Positions 1-6,483 of a DNA stretch of 26,257 bases are shown here, one piece after another (positions within the stretch are counted from its first letter, which is position 1; each line of letters opens with the position of its first letter). The notes beneath the pieces were generated by a model. It did not search any database and had not been told where the DNA came from. It saw only the letters and a program-made list of their open reading frames with translations. The position numbers were made by a program, and so were the translations under genes. The stretch is from positions 1 through 26,257 of the IMG/VR virus record IMGVR_UViG_3300010400_000050; one strand, 5' to 3'. This DNA is from a virus.

Positions 1-43
1 CATGCGCGGGCGCGCGGCAGGCGCCAAGGGGCGTGCACGATGA
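1..43 (+). CDS. C-terminal end of an upstream gene (partial)
   Basis: The frame with codons starting at base 2 is open from the window edge to a TGA at 41-43. That TGA overlaps the ATG of the next gene in an ATGA arrangement, as at many gene junctions here. The visible tail is short and rich in Arg, Gly and Ala, so no function can be given. The inference rests only on the overlap pattern; the bases could simply be untranslated leader of the next gene. Confidence 0.3.
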   Translation, partial: MRGRAAGAKGRAR

Positions 44-339
44 CCGCGGAGCACCTGGAGGCCGCCGTACGGGCCGCCATCACTTCGACCGCGGCCGTGT
101 TTGAGGCGCGCTTGCTCGAGCTGCAGCGCGCCGCGGCCGTGCACCTGGAAGAGGCGACTCGGCTACGGCTGGAGCTCGCGCACGCCCAGGACCTCCGCGC
201 CAAGGAGCGTAGGGAGCACGACCGCCGGGCCGACTTGGACCTCCTGGAGCGGGACGTGCGCGACGCGTTGCTTATGCCGCGCTCCCGGGACCTGAGGGAG
301 CGGCTGGCCGAGGCCATGGCCGGGCGGGACGAGGAATGA
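40..339 (+). CDS. Small charged, probably coiled-coil protein
   Basis: This 99-aa protein is almost entirely predicted helix, with long alternating Glu/Arg/Leu/Ala stretches between about residues 20 and 95 and no Cys or membrane segment. An AAGGGG Shine-Dalgarno sits about 9 bases before the ATG. Its TGA overlaps the start of the RuvC-like nuclease gene (ATGA at 336-339), so the two are probably translationally coupled. It may be an accessory or scaffold for that nuclease, but this is inference from position. No family is recognised. Confidence 0.72.
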   Translation: MTAEHLEAAVRAAITSTAAVFEARLLELQRAAAVHLEEATRLRLELAHAQDLRAKERREHDRRADLDLLERDVRDALLMPRSRDLRERLAEAMAGRDEE

Positions 340-917
340 CCGCCCTCCATTTGGACCTGGACCCGGGCCGCAAGGGGTTCGGGTGGGCGGCGCGCCTAGA
401 CCAGACCGTGATCGCGGCCTCGGTCGTGCCTCCGCCGCCCCCGCCGCGCGACTTCGACCGCGCCTCCACCGTTGCTGTGGCGGATCACGCGGAGCTCGCG
501 ATCCGGTGCGCGCTGGCCGTGCGGGCCGGGGTCCTGCTGCCCGCGGCCAGCGTGGGCGTGGAGTACATGGTCCACTACCCGCCCAAGCCCGCGCCGCGCG
601 GCGTAAAGCGGCGCCAGCCGGACGAGAAAGCTCGGACCGCCATCGCGAATGACCTCCTGGAGCTCCAGGCGATCGGGGCGCTGGTGGCCCGTGCGTTCGT
701 GGCTTGCCCGGCCTCGATCATCTACCGCACGGCCGCGCAGTGGAAAGGCAGCACGGACACGGACGCGATCGAGCGTCGCCTGAACGAGTGGTGTGGGTGG
801 CTGCCCGTGGAGCTGGCGGTTTGGGCGGGGGTCCAGCGCCTGGCAAAGGACCTCCGCCACAACGCGGCGGACGCGACCGCGATGGCCCTGGTGCGCGCCG
901 GGCGGTTCCGGCTATAA
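336..917 (+). CDS. RuvC-like Holliday-junction resolvase/nuclease (RNase H fold)
   Basis: This 193-aa protein has the acidic layout of the RuvC family. The first strand carries HLDLDPG (D7/D9), a second acidic residue lies in VGVEYM (E76), and a C-terminal helix HNAADATAMAL supplies H175 and D179. A QWKG segment near residue 136 resembles the WKG element of phage RuvC-like proteins. Family members cut branched DNA, and in phages they resolve recombination or replication intermediates before packaging. An unusual run of prolines lies at 32-37. The gene is coupled to the 99-aa gene upstream and converges directly on the minus-strand 67-aa gene: its TAA (915-917) abuts that gene's TAG (912-914). 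The exact substrate is unknown. Confidence 0.85.
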   Translation: MTALHLDLDPGRKGFGWAARLDQTVIAASVVPPPPPPRDFDRASTVAVADHAELAIRCALAVRAGVLLPAASVGVEYMVHYPPKPAPRGVKRRQPDEKARTAIANDLLELQAIGALVARAFVACPASIIYRTAAQWKGSTDTDAIERRLNEWCGWLPVELAVWAGVQRLAKDLRHNAADATAMALVRAGRFRL

Positions 918-1115
918 GGTCGCGAGCGGCGTTTCGCCAACGGTCAGGTCCGAGTAGCGACCGCCGTACAGCTTCACGGCCTGGCGCAGCGCGGATTCGT
1001 TGTCCGGGGCGCGCACCAGCCCCACGTGCCGCACGTGTTTTCGCAGCGCCCTCGAGTAGCCGGACACCCGCCACAGGCAGTCCCGGTCCGGGGGCGGGCA
1101 CTTGATGGTGGTCAC
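912..1115 (-). CDS. Small basic hypothetical protein
   Basis: This 67-aa protein starts with a GTG that overlaps the TGA of the upstream minus-strand gene (GTGA at 1112-1115). It is basic in the middle (SRALRKHVRH) and ends in a small alpha/beta-like segment. Two cysteines, at residues 6 and 13, are too few for a convincing metal site. No family is recognised. Its assignment as real rests on the coupled start, compact size and exact fit against the convergent nuclease gene. A role with the GQH-motif protein is possible because they are co-translated. Confidence 0.6.
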   Translation of the reverse strand: MTTIKCPPPDRDCLWRVSGYSRALRKHVRHVGLVRAPDNESALRQAVKLYGGRYSDLTVGETPLATL

Positions 1116-1978
1116 CCCGCCACCCCTTGGCTTTCCTGGGGCCCTTGAGGGGGGACCTCGGTCACGGCCGAGGGCGAGGGCGGCGGGGTTGAGCCCGGGG
1201 TGCTCCGGACCGACTTACGGGCCCGTTTGGGCATCGTCTCGCTGGCTTGGACCACGGACATGCCCTCGCCCTGGTCCACGGCCGCCAGCGCGGACAGGGC
1301 CGTGAAAAACCGCATTTTCTGAGCGCGAGCGCCCTCCCGCCCGCCCATGGAGGACAGTCTCCGCGCGAGCGCGCGCATAGGGTCGTCCTCCCGGTCCTTG
1401 TCCCAGTTCATGTCCTCGAGGCGCCGCGCCGCCCCCTCCAGATTCTGGAACCCGGAGAGCTCTGCGAACACGAATGCCGCGTGCACGCCGGCCGTGTAGG
1501 ACTTGGCCAGGCCGGCGTAGCGCTCCAGCACGGCCTGGTGCTCGCGCGCGAACGCGACGATCGCGGTGTTGCTGGGTTTGGTGTTCCCAAGGCCGTGGTC
1601 CAGCACGATGCGCGCGGCGCTGGTCAGGCGCGATACCGGGGTGTCGCTCTCCAGCGCCGCGCCGGCGATCTGCGCGGCCGTGCGTGTGCGCCCCTGGTCC
1701 AGCACCTCACCCACGCCTACGGGGGCGTCTCGCGTCACCCACAGGGTCTGGGACAGGCCCGACGACACGATCGCGGAGAGCGTGTGCTGCCCGTTCTCCA
1801 GCTCCCCGTCCGTGGCGAACACGAGGCCGTGCGGGGACGTTCGCCAGCGCCCCTCTTTCATTTCCGTGGCGTAACGCCGGACCAGGTCGCGCGAGATCGG
1901 GCGCGGGTTGCGGCTGTTGTGCTCGCGGAGGATTGCGGCGGCCGTGGAGGGCGTGATGTTCTCGGTCGTGGCGTACAT
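1112..1978 (-). CDS. Phage protein with GQH (DGQHR-like) motif
   Basis: This 288-aa protein starts at ATG 1978, preceded by GGAAG 8 bases upstream; longer in-frame starts lack a good signal. Residues about 25-80 read as helix (RDLVRRYATEMKEGRW), strand (GLVFATDGEL), then ENGQHTLSAIVSSG and a strand ending in DQGRTRTAAQ. This layout is common in actinophage-type and environmental phage proteins with a (D/N)GQHRL motif, which resemble ParB/DGQHR-type domains. Here the Arg of HRL is Thr. The middle is helical and the last roughly 35 residues are a Pro/Ser-rich tail. A nucleic-acid role is plausible by analogy but not shown. It is the first gene after a 242-bp non-coding region. Confidence 0.78.
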   Translation of the reverse strand: MYATTENITPSTAAAILREHNSRNPRPISRDLVRRYATEMKEGRWRTSPHGLVFATDGELENGQHTLSAIVSSGLSQTLWVTRDAPVGVGEVLDQGRTRTAAQIAGAALESDTPVSRLTSAARIVLDHGLGNTKPSNTAIVAFAREHQAVLERYAGLAKSYTAGVHAAFVFAELSGFQNLEGAARRLEDMNWDKDREDDPMRALARRLSSMGGREGARAQKMRFFTALSALAAVDQGEGMSVVQASETMPKRARKSVRSTPGSTPPPSPSAVTEVPPQGPQESQGVAG

Positions 1979-2220
1979 GGTGTGTCTTCCTTTTTGTTTG
2001 CGGATTTCTTGACTCCTGTTGCAGTCCTTGTGCCGGCCGTTTGCGCGGGAGGAAAATCCTTGTGATAACCAAAAGTCACCAGTGCTTCGGGCTACGCATA
2101 GCCAGTGCTTTTCCAACACACTGCGCCAAAGTTGGTTGTCTCACTGGATAGAGTAGATGCCAGTTGGAGGCACCACCAAAGGGCCTTGCGTGCGGCGGGG
2201 AAGTCAGCGACTCTGAGCGC
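1979..2220. promoter_or_regulatory. Divergent intergenic region, probable promoters
   Basis: This 242-bp region lies between the divergently read GQH-motif gene and the Cys-rich gene and is clearly richer in A and T than its surroundings. It should hold the start signals for both. Only the Shine-Dalgarno of the minus gene (GGAAG, around 1987-1991) is clear. A TTGAC occurs at 2009-2013 and a TTGTCT at about 2135, but neither is followed at standard spacing by a convincing -10 box. No RNA gene is seen. Confidence 0.4.
2079..2110. repeat. Operator-like repeats in the divergent region
   Basis: Two copies of CCAGTGCTT lie at 2079-2087 and 2102-2110, 23 bp apart, about two helical turns. Between them is a small inverted repeat, GGCTA-CGCA-TAGCC (2090-2103). 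The arrangement looks like a repressor or activator site placed between two divergent genes. Nothing in the sequence identifies the binding protein. Confidence 0.25.
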
Positions 2221-2499
2221 ATGGGCGATAAGCCGCAGCACGCCTCAGACCCATGCTACTTATGCCGGGCGCCGGCTCCACCGGAGGGGTGGCAGGCCGC
2301 CTGCCTGACCGGGGTCGGACTGACGCGCCCGCCCGCGGTGTGCTCCTGTTGCAGCGAGAGGGTCCGCCAGAACGTGGGCAAGATCCCGCGCGCGGACCGC
2401 AAGGAGCTGGAGGACAGGATGAGGGCCCGCGGCGTGCCCCCCGACCTACAGGTGCGCGCCGTGCTGGTCGCATGCTGGCACGGCGCGGTCGGGGTCTAG
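2221..2499 (+). CDS. Small Cys-rich, possible zinc-binding protein
   Basis: This protein of about 92 aa is read from ATG 2221; an upstream TTG at 2164 would add 19 residues but has no Shine-Dalgarno. Cysteines fall as CYLC (residues 12 and 15), C28, then CSCC (41, 43, 44), a spacing suggestive of a small zinc ribbon or treble clef. A charged helix (residues about 45-65) and C83 follow. No family is assigned. It is a plus-strand island between minus-strand units. Its TAG at 2497-2499 shares CTAG with the stop of the lipoprotein gene on the other strand. The start is uncertain because no strong ribosome site is visible at 2221. Confidence 0.62.
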   Translation: MGDKPQHASDPCYLCRAPAPPEGWQAACLTGVGLTRPPAVCSCCSERVRQNVGKIPRADRKELEDRMRARGVPPDLQVRAVLVACWHGAVGV

Positions 2500-2996
2500 C
2501 GGACCCAGGCGCGCTCCGCCGGGGCGAGCTCCCAGCCCTCGCCCCCGTTGCCCATAAGCCAGCGATCGCTGGACTGGGTGCCGTGGTGGCGCAACCCCAG
2601 CGCGTGCCCGATCTCGTGTGTGACCGTCTGGTCATTGCAGTCCCAGATCGTGATCTGCGCGCTTTTCATCGTCTGCGCGAAGTGCACCCACTCCGTGTGG
2701 CCCAGCGCGCGCGGGTTTTGCTCGTCCAAGGCGCACGTCAAGCTGATCGTGCCGTCGTGCATCTCTCGGGCTTCCGGGCCGCCGTAGGTCGGCACGAGAT
2801 AGGGCGCGAACTCTACCCAGTAGTCCAGGGAGTAGTCGATGCTTTCGAAGCACAGCGCGCACGACTCCGAATCGATCAGGAGAGGCACCGGTCTCTGGAA
2901 AGGCCGCCAATGCGAGGAGGCGTCGAACGGTCCGGCCTTGCACGCCGTGACGGCCAGCAGGCACAAACAGGCGAGTGCGAGGTGCGCGAATTTCAT
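2496..2996 (-). CDS. Lipoprotein with metzincin-type zinc protease motif
   Basis: This 166-aa protein starts with a basic residue and a hydrophobic stretch ending in a lipobox, VTAC, with C19 as the expected lipidated residue. The mature part contains HEIGHALGLRH (127-137), a full HExxHxxGxxH metzincin signature with three histidine ligands and catalytic E128. A Met follows at 148 (WLMGN) where a Met-turn would lie. Other cysteines (46, 49, 88, 120) could form disulfides outside the cytoplasm. Known matrixin-like proteases with this motif cleave proteins. The ATG overlaps the amidase stop (ATGA at 2993-2996), so it belongs to the lysis cassette, in the slot often used by an outer-membrane spanin lipoprotein. 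Its substrate and any role in lysis are inference. Confidence 0.85.
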   Translation of the reverse strand: MKFAHLALACLCLLAVTACKAGPFDASSHWRPFQRPVPLLIDSESCALCFESIDYSLDYWVEFAPYLVPTYGGPEAREMHDGTISLTCALDEQNPRALGHTEWVHFAQTMKSAQITIWDCNDQTVTHEIGHALGLRHHGTQSSDRWLMGNGGEGWELAPAERAWVR

Positions 2997-3595
2997 GGTC
3001 GGGCCTCGTTCACCAGGTCCAGGATGCCCCGGCCCGGGTCGGTTTTCTCGTCGGAGATCTCGTAGTGCCCGAGCACGCCGCGGAACTCCGCCAGCTCGCG
3101 CGCCGTAGCCGTGTCCCCGCCCGCTCGAGCGCGGAATGGGAGCCCCCAGGCCGCGCACACCGCGCGGGTCAGCGCGAGCGCAGAGCGGGTCTGGGGCGCC
3201 GTGAAGCTCGCGTGCCGGACGCGCTGGCCGCGGATTGAACACTCCGCAAGCGTGCGCCCGTCGGCCGCGTCCTTGGCGGTCAGCACCGCACCGGCCGGGT
3301 TCACGATCTCGACCCCAATGCTCCAGCTGTTCGCGGGGCCGGCATGGCTGCAGCGGCGGTCACAGTCCGCGAACTGCCAGACAGTGCCGTCTGCCTCCAC
3401 CACGAAGTGCACGGACAAGCCGCGCTCCCGTAACGTCTCGAACACGCCCGCGGCGCCGCGCCGGCCACCGGTCCAGTGCAGCACCACCGCGCGCGTCTCG
3501 GCGCGGCGGCCAAGGGCCTGGAACTTGAAGTCCCGCGTCGCGCGCACCGGCGCCACGCACTCGACCTCGACCCCTCTGGACAGGATGTAGCTCAC
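2993..3595 (-). CDS. Endolysin: N-acetylmuramoyl-L-alanine amidase (Amidase_2 type)
   Basis: This 200-aa single-domain protein cuts the amide bond between MurNAc and L-alanine in peptidoglycan. Its zinc ligands are visible in the usual order: H40 in VVLHWTGG, H177 in GVLGHYEIS and D186 in KTDPGRG, with K184 in the position of the T7 lysozyme lysine. E96 lies in the conserved IGVEIVNP strand. There is no signal peptide, so release should depend on a holin. GTG 3595 overlaps the stop of the XhlA-like gene (GTGA at 3592-3595) and its own stop overlaps the lipoprotein start. No separate cell-wall-binding domain is seen. Confidence 0.93.
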   Translation of the reverse strand: MSYILSRGVEVECVAPVRATRDFKFQALGRRAETRAVVLHWTGGRRGAAGVFETLRERGLSVHFVVEADGTVWQFADCDRRCSHAGPANSWSIGVEIVNPAGAVLTAKDAADGRTLAECSIRGQRVRHASFTAPQTRSALALTRAVCAAWGLPFRARAGGDTATARELAEFRGVLGHYEISDEKTDPGRGILDLVNEARP

Positions 3596-3831
3596 GGCCG
3601 CTCGCGCGCCTCCACGTACGAGGCCGCGCGCTCCACGCGCAACGCCCAGCCGGCCACCCCGCCCAAAACGCCGGTCACCGCGATCAGCGCCGCCGCGACC
3701 CCGCGCACCCAGGCGCGGTCGGCCTGGAGCGTGTGCACGCCGGCCTGGAGCCGGTCGATCCGCTCGTGCACACGCAAGAGATCGTCTTTGATCTCCTGGC
3801 GCATCTCCTTGATCTCCTCGTGGAGGTTCAC
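3592..3831 (-). CDS. XhlA-like coiled-coil membrane protein (lysis accessory)
   Basis: This 79-aa protein is read from a GTG at 3831 that overlaps the holin-candidate stop (GTGA). Residues 1-40 are an amphipathic heptad-like helix (Ile, Leu and Val spaced every 3-4 residues) followed by one membrane span at about 44-64 and a short basic tail. This is the layout of hemolysin XhlA-type proteins, which assist holins. The longer upstream reading in the same frame runs across the holin gene and looks like non-coding sequence. It directly precedes the amidase with overlapping stop and start. An inner-membrane spanin subunit is an alternative, but the membrane span is at the C-terminal side, which favours XhlA. 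Confidence 0.75.
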   Translation of the reverse strand: MNLHEEIKEMRQEIKDDLLRVHERIDRLQAGVHTLQADRAWVRGVAAALIAVTGVLGGVAGWALRVERAASYVEARERP

Positions 3832-4037
3832 TTGCTCGTGCCCCACTTGGCGGCCTCCGGCATGACGTGCCCCAAGCCCAGGGACAGGGCCAAGGCCTCC
3901 AAGATGTGGGCGGACAGCCACTCCTTGACCTCCGGCGGCAAGTACCCGTGCTGGACGCCGGCGCCTACAACCATGTAGAGGAACAAGATCGCCAGCTTTT
4001 GGGAGATCGGGTGGGCGAGAAATGCTAGGTACTGCAT
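3828..4037 (-). CDS. Small membrane protein, candidate holin
   Basis: This 69-aa protein has a strong membrane span at about 15-31 (LAILFLYMVVGAGVQ), a short loop, and a weaker hydrophobic helix at about 43-59 (HILEALALSLGLGHVM), with a charged C-terminal end. Size, hydrophobicity and position as first gene of the lysis cassette suggest a holin that opens the inner membrane for the amidase. The next gene also encodes a membrane protein, so the two may act together. ATG 4037 lacks a well-spaced Shine-Dalgarno (AGGAG lies about 22 bases upstream), so expression may be weak or depend on read-through from the tail genes. Confidence 0.6.
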   Translation of the reverse strand: MQYLAFLAHPISQKLAILFLYMVVGAGVQHGYLPPEVKEWLSAHILEALALSLGLGHVMPEAAKWGTSK

Positions 4038-4213
4038 GCGTCGACAGTGCCAAACCTGGGCTCCTGGCGCCAGATTTCGGGGAGTACGGCTTTGCCTTGC
4101 CCTCGTGCGGGCACTAGTTTTTGACCACTCTCGGGCATTTCCGCCGCCCCGGGCGGGGTGTACTCAAGTGGGGCAGGCACAAAAGCCGCGCACCAAAGAA
4201 AAGAGGTCCCTAA
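4038..4213. promoter_or_regulatory. Divergent intergenic region at the lysis cassette
   Basis: These 176 bp separate the holin candidate (minus) from the secreted-protein gene (plus). AAGAGG just upstream of 4214 is the ribosome site of the plus gene. TTGACC at 4121-4126 would fit a -35 box for that gene, but no -10 match follows at 16-18 bp. A 13-bp GC palindrome, CCGCCC-C-GGGCGG, lies at 4144-4156. Both signals are weak, and no terminator with a T tract is present. Confidence 0.38.
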
Positions 4214-4549
4214 ATGCTCAAATACATCATTCTCGTGATTCTGCTCCTACCCGCCACGCCCGCTTTTGCTCAGGAAATCGTGTGGGAGGACGTGACGGGC
4301 ACCTTGGCCTGTGGTTACCCGCCTCCCGGGTATGTGGTTTTTGACGGCTCAGACAACTGGAGCGCCTGCTATCGCGCCAATTACGCTGCAGCTGGCGTCA
4401 CTGCGCAGCAGGCATGGGAGGACGCCTGCAACGTATTCGCGGCGTACTTTGTGCCGAACCAGCTCACGCACTGGGCGTGCATCATCGGCGACGGCTGGGG
4501 ACGCCTATCCTGTAACCCGACCGTGTTTTCGCCGGGCGCAGAAAACTAG
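4214..4549 (+). CDS. Small secreted Cys-containing protein (moron candidate)
   Basis: This 111-aa protein has a clean Sec signal peptide: Lys at position 3, a hydrophobic core of Ile/Leu/Val, and a cleavage site after AFA at residue 19. The mature part of about 92 aa is rich in Trp, Tyr and Ala and has five cysteines, so it is probably folded by disulfides outside the cytoplasm. An AAGAGG ribosome site lies 7 bases upstream of the ATG. It is read against the surrounding late genes and ends in the CTAG shared with the tail-fibre stop. An independently transcribed cargo gene, for example one altering the host surface, is a reasonable inference. No family is recognised. Confidence 0.72.
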   Translation: MLKYIILVILLLPATPAFAQEIVWEDVTGTLACGYPPPGYVVFDGSDNWSACYRANYAAAGVTAQQAWEDACNVFAAYFVPNQLTHWACIIGDGWGRLSCNPTVFSPGAEN

Positions 4550-6483
4550 GTCTTTAGGACGTAGCAGTCGGTCGACTCGTCGCCCATGGTGTTCCCGAAC
4601 CCGCCGCCGGCCACCGTGGCTTCCAGGTTTGCCCAAGTCAACGCGCGAGCCGCCGTCTTCAGTCCGGTCGCCGTGTCAAGCGCACGCGCGGTCGTCATGC
4701 CCCCGAAGGTGAAATCGCTGGCGGCGCTGCGCGTTACGGAGATCGCGGAAGCGGCCTGGTTAGTCGTGACGCGCGACCCGCGATCGGTCGCGGCGATCAC
4801 AACCGAGGCCGCGTTGCCCGAGCCCCAGATCCCGCCATTGATACGGGCAGACGCCAGACCGGTCAGCGTAAACATCGCTCCGGATGGGAGCTTGCGGAAG
4901 CCTACGCCCGACTCAATGAAAAGGCGGCCGCCTTGAGCCATCGTTCCGTACCCGGCCCCGCTAAAAACAATGTTGTTTCGGAGCGTTACACCGCTAGGGG
5001 TCGTTGACCCGGAGCTCCACACCGCGCGCGACAAGCCGCTATTGCAAAAAACGCGCGTGTAGTTGTCATTGCCATCGTGACCGGTCCCGGACAGGTACAG
5101 ACACCCATTGCGGTAGATGTTCCCGCCCGAGCAACGGAGCGTATGGCCGGCTCCGCCGATGATGCAGCGGTTGATAAAGACGTTGGCGCCTTGACTGAAT
5201 ATGCGCGTGAACCCGCCATCAAGCTTGAGGTCGGAAAAGTTGGCCTGACTTCCACTGACCAGTACGGTTGCTTGCGCGAGCGTAGTCCCGGGCGTGTAGC
5301 TCGTGATCGTGCGGCCATTGGCCGTATTCGACGTCCCGGCCGTGGTGATGCCAAGGTTCGTTACAAAGTCCGAAAACCAAGGACACACAATCGAATCGCT
5401 CGCGCCACCGCTCAGACCGCCTCCCTGCTCATCCACCCACGTCCCGAGCCCCGTATTGTCTAAGACCAGCCTGTTCGTTTGGGCGGCGCTCGTCCAACCG
5501 GTGTCGCCATGGAAGGACGCGTCGGTGTTCGCGGCCGCGGAGTGGTTCACGACACTCGAGATCGTCGTGGTCGTCTGGGCGGTCAGGGTGCCGCGGTAGT
5601 GAATGATCGCGGTGTTATTAGGCTCCGTAACGATGTTCCAGATCAACGGGTCCAGCGTCCCCGTTGCGAAGATGGTCTGCAGAGCCAGCTTCGGACGGTA
5701 GGTCAGCCCTAGCCGGCGCACCAGCTCCGCATTCGTCTTGATCGGCGCGCCCGAGGTCGCGTCGTTCTCGTCGCTGCCCGTGCTGGCGTTGATGTAGACC
5801 TGGTCCTGGTACGCCCAACTCGGGTGCGGCGTATTCAATCGCTCCCAGCGCCAATTACCGCCGGAGGCGTGCGCGATCACCTCGGCCCCATCGACCGCGC
5901 GCGGGCTGACGCGGTTGCTCGCCACGAACGAGTCCCGGAACGTGAGCACGAAAATGCGCGTGCCCTCCGGCGCCCCCACAGCGGCCAACTGGGCGGCGTT
6001 CGTCGCGGTCAGGTCAGCGAAGCCGATCTTCGCCGCCACGGTCAGCGCCAGCGCGGTCAGCGTCGCGTACAACGTCACAAGCGCGTCATTGACCGTGGAC
6101 CCCAGCCCCGCGATCGCGTGCGTCACCAGCGCCGCCGTATAGTCGGCGAGCGCGGCAGTCACTGCGCCGGCGCGGCCAAAGACGCTCGTCACGACGTTGG
6201 CCTGCGCGCCGGCCTCGATGCCGGCCAGCTTCGTGACCTGGGCCGGCGACATGAAGCCCGCCGCCGCGCCGGCCAGCGCGTGCAAGGTCCCGCCGGGCTG
6301 GTTGCCGTGCTCGTGTACGTGGTTGCCGGCGCTGGCCTCCGTGGCGTCGCCCGCGGAGGCCACTCCTAGCGGTTGCGGGAGCGCGGCAGACAGCGGCGGC
6401 TGTGGGCCGGCCGGACCCTGGCCGGTCGCGATCGTGAGCGCGATCGAGGGGGTGGGCTGAATCTCCAGCTCAATGTCGCTCAT
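4546..6483 (-). CDS. Tail fibre/tailspike, receptor-binding protein
   Basis: This 645-aa protein begins with a Pro-rich head (residues 1-60). A typical tail-fibre module follows at about 60-115 (GFMSPAQVTKLAGIEAGAQ, then VTSVFGRAGAVTA), a pattern common in fibres with repeated collar segments. A linker region with a TGSDENDATSGAPIKT element at about 230-245 leads into a long Ser/Thr/Gly/Asn-rich stretch of short strands, which fits a right-handed parallel beta-helix that binds the host surface. The beta-helix half is visibly less GC-rich than the neighbouring genes, suggesting module exchange. ATG 6483 overlaps the upstream stop (ATGA). No intramolecular chaperone domain or depolymerase active site was identified. 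Confidence 0.88.
   Translation of the reverse strand: MSDIELEIQPTPSIALTIATGQGPAGPQPPLSAALPQPLGVASAGDATEASAGNHVHEHGNQPGGTLHALAGAAAGFMSPAQVTKLAGIEAGAQANVVTSVFGRAGAVTAALADYTAALVTHAIAGLGSTVNDALVTLYATLTALALTVAAKIGFADLTATNAAQLAAVGAPEGTRIFVLTFRDSFVASNRVSPRAVDGAEVIAHASGGNWRWERLNTPHPSWAYQDQVYINASTGSDENDATSGAPIKTNAELVRRLGLTYRPKLALQTIFATGTLDPLIWNIVTEPNNTAIIHYRGTLTAQTTTTISSVVNHSAAANTDASFHGDTGWTSAAQTNRLVLDNTGLGTWVDEQGGGLSGGASDSIVCPWFSDFVTNLGITTAGTSNTANGRTITSYTPGTTLAQATVLVSGSQANFSDLKLDGGFTRIFSQGANVFINRCIIGGAGHTLRCSGGNIYRNGCLYLSGTGHDGNDNYTRVFCNSGLSRAVWSSGSTTPSGVTLRNNIVFSGAGYGTMAQGGRLFIESGVGFRKLPSGAMFTLTGLASARINGGIWGSGNAASVVIAATDRGSRVTTNQAASAISVTRSAASDFTFGGMTTARALDTATGLKTAARALTWANLEATVAGGGFGNTMGDESTDCYVLKT

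Noticed and set aside
1247-2065. Plus-strand open frame of 272 codons across the GQH-motif gene
   Set aside because: Its composition is that of an antisense shadow, and the minus-strand reading has a clear ribosome site and recognisable motif.
2997-3242. N-terminal extension of the metzincin lipoprotein to 248 aa
   Set aside because: It would bury the signal peptide and overlap the amidase gene; ATG 2996 is coupled to the amidase stop and starts directly with the signal sequence.
3832-4053. N-terminal extension of the XhlA-like protein to 153 aa
   Set aside because: The extra residues are Arg/Gly/Pro-rich and run across the holin candidate in another frame; the GTGA-coupled start at 3831 gives a clean family-like protein.
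4121-4126. TTGACC as -35 box of a promoter for the secreted-protein gene
   Set aside because: No -10-like hexamer stands 16-18 bp downstream, so it is mentioned in the intergenic entry but not called as a promoter.
4144-4156. 13-bp GC palindrome as a terminator or operator
   Set aside because: The arms leave a one-base loop, and such palindromes arise easily at this GC content; no T run follows.
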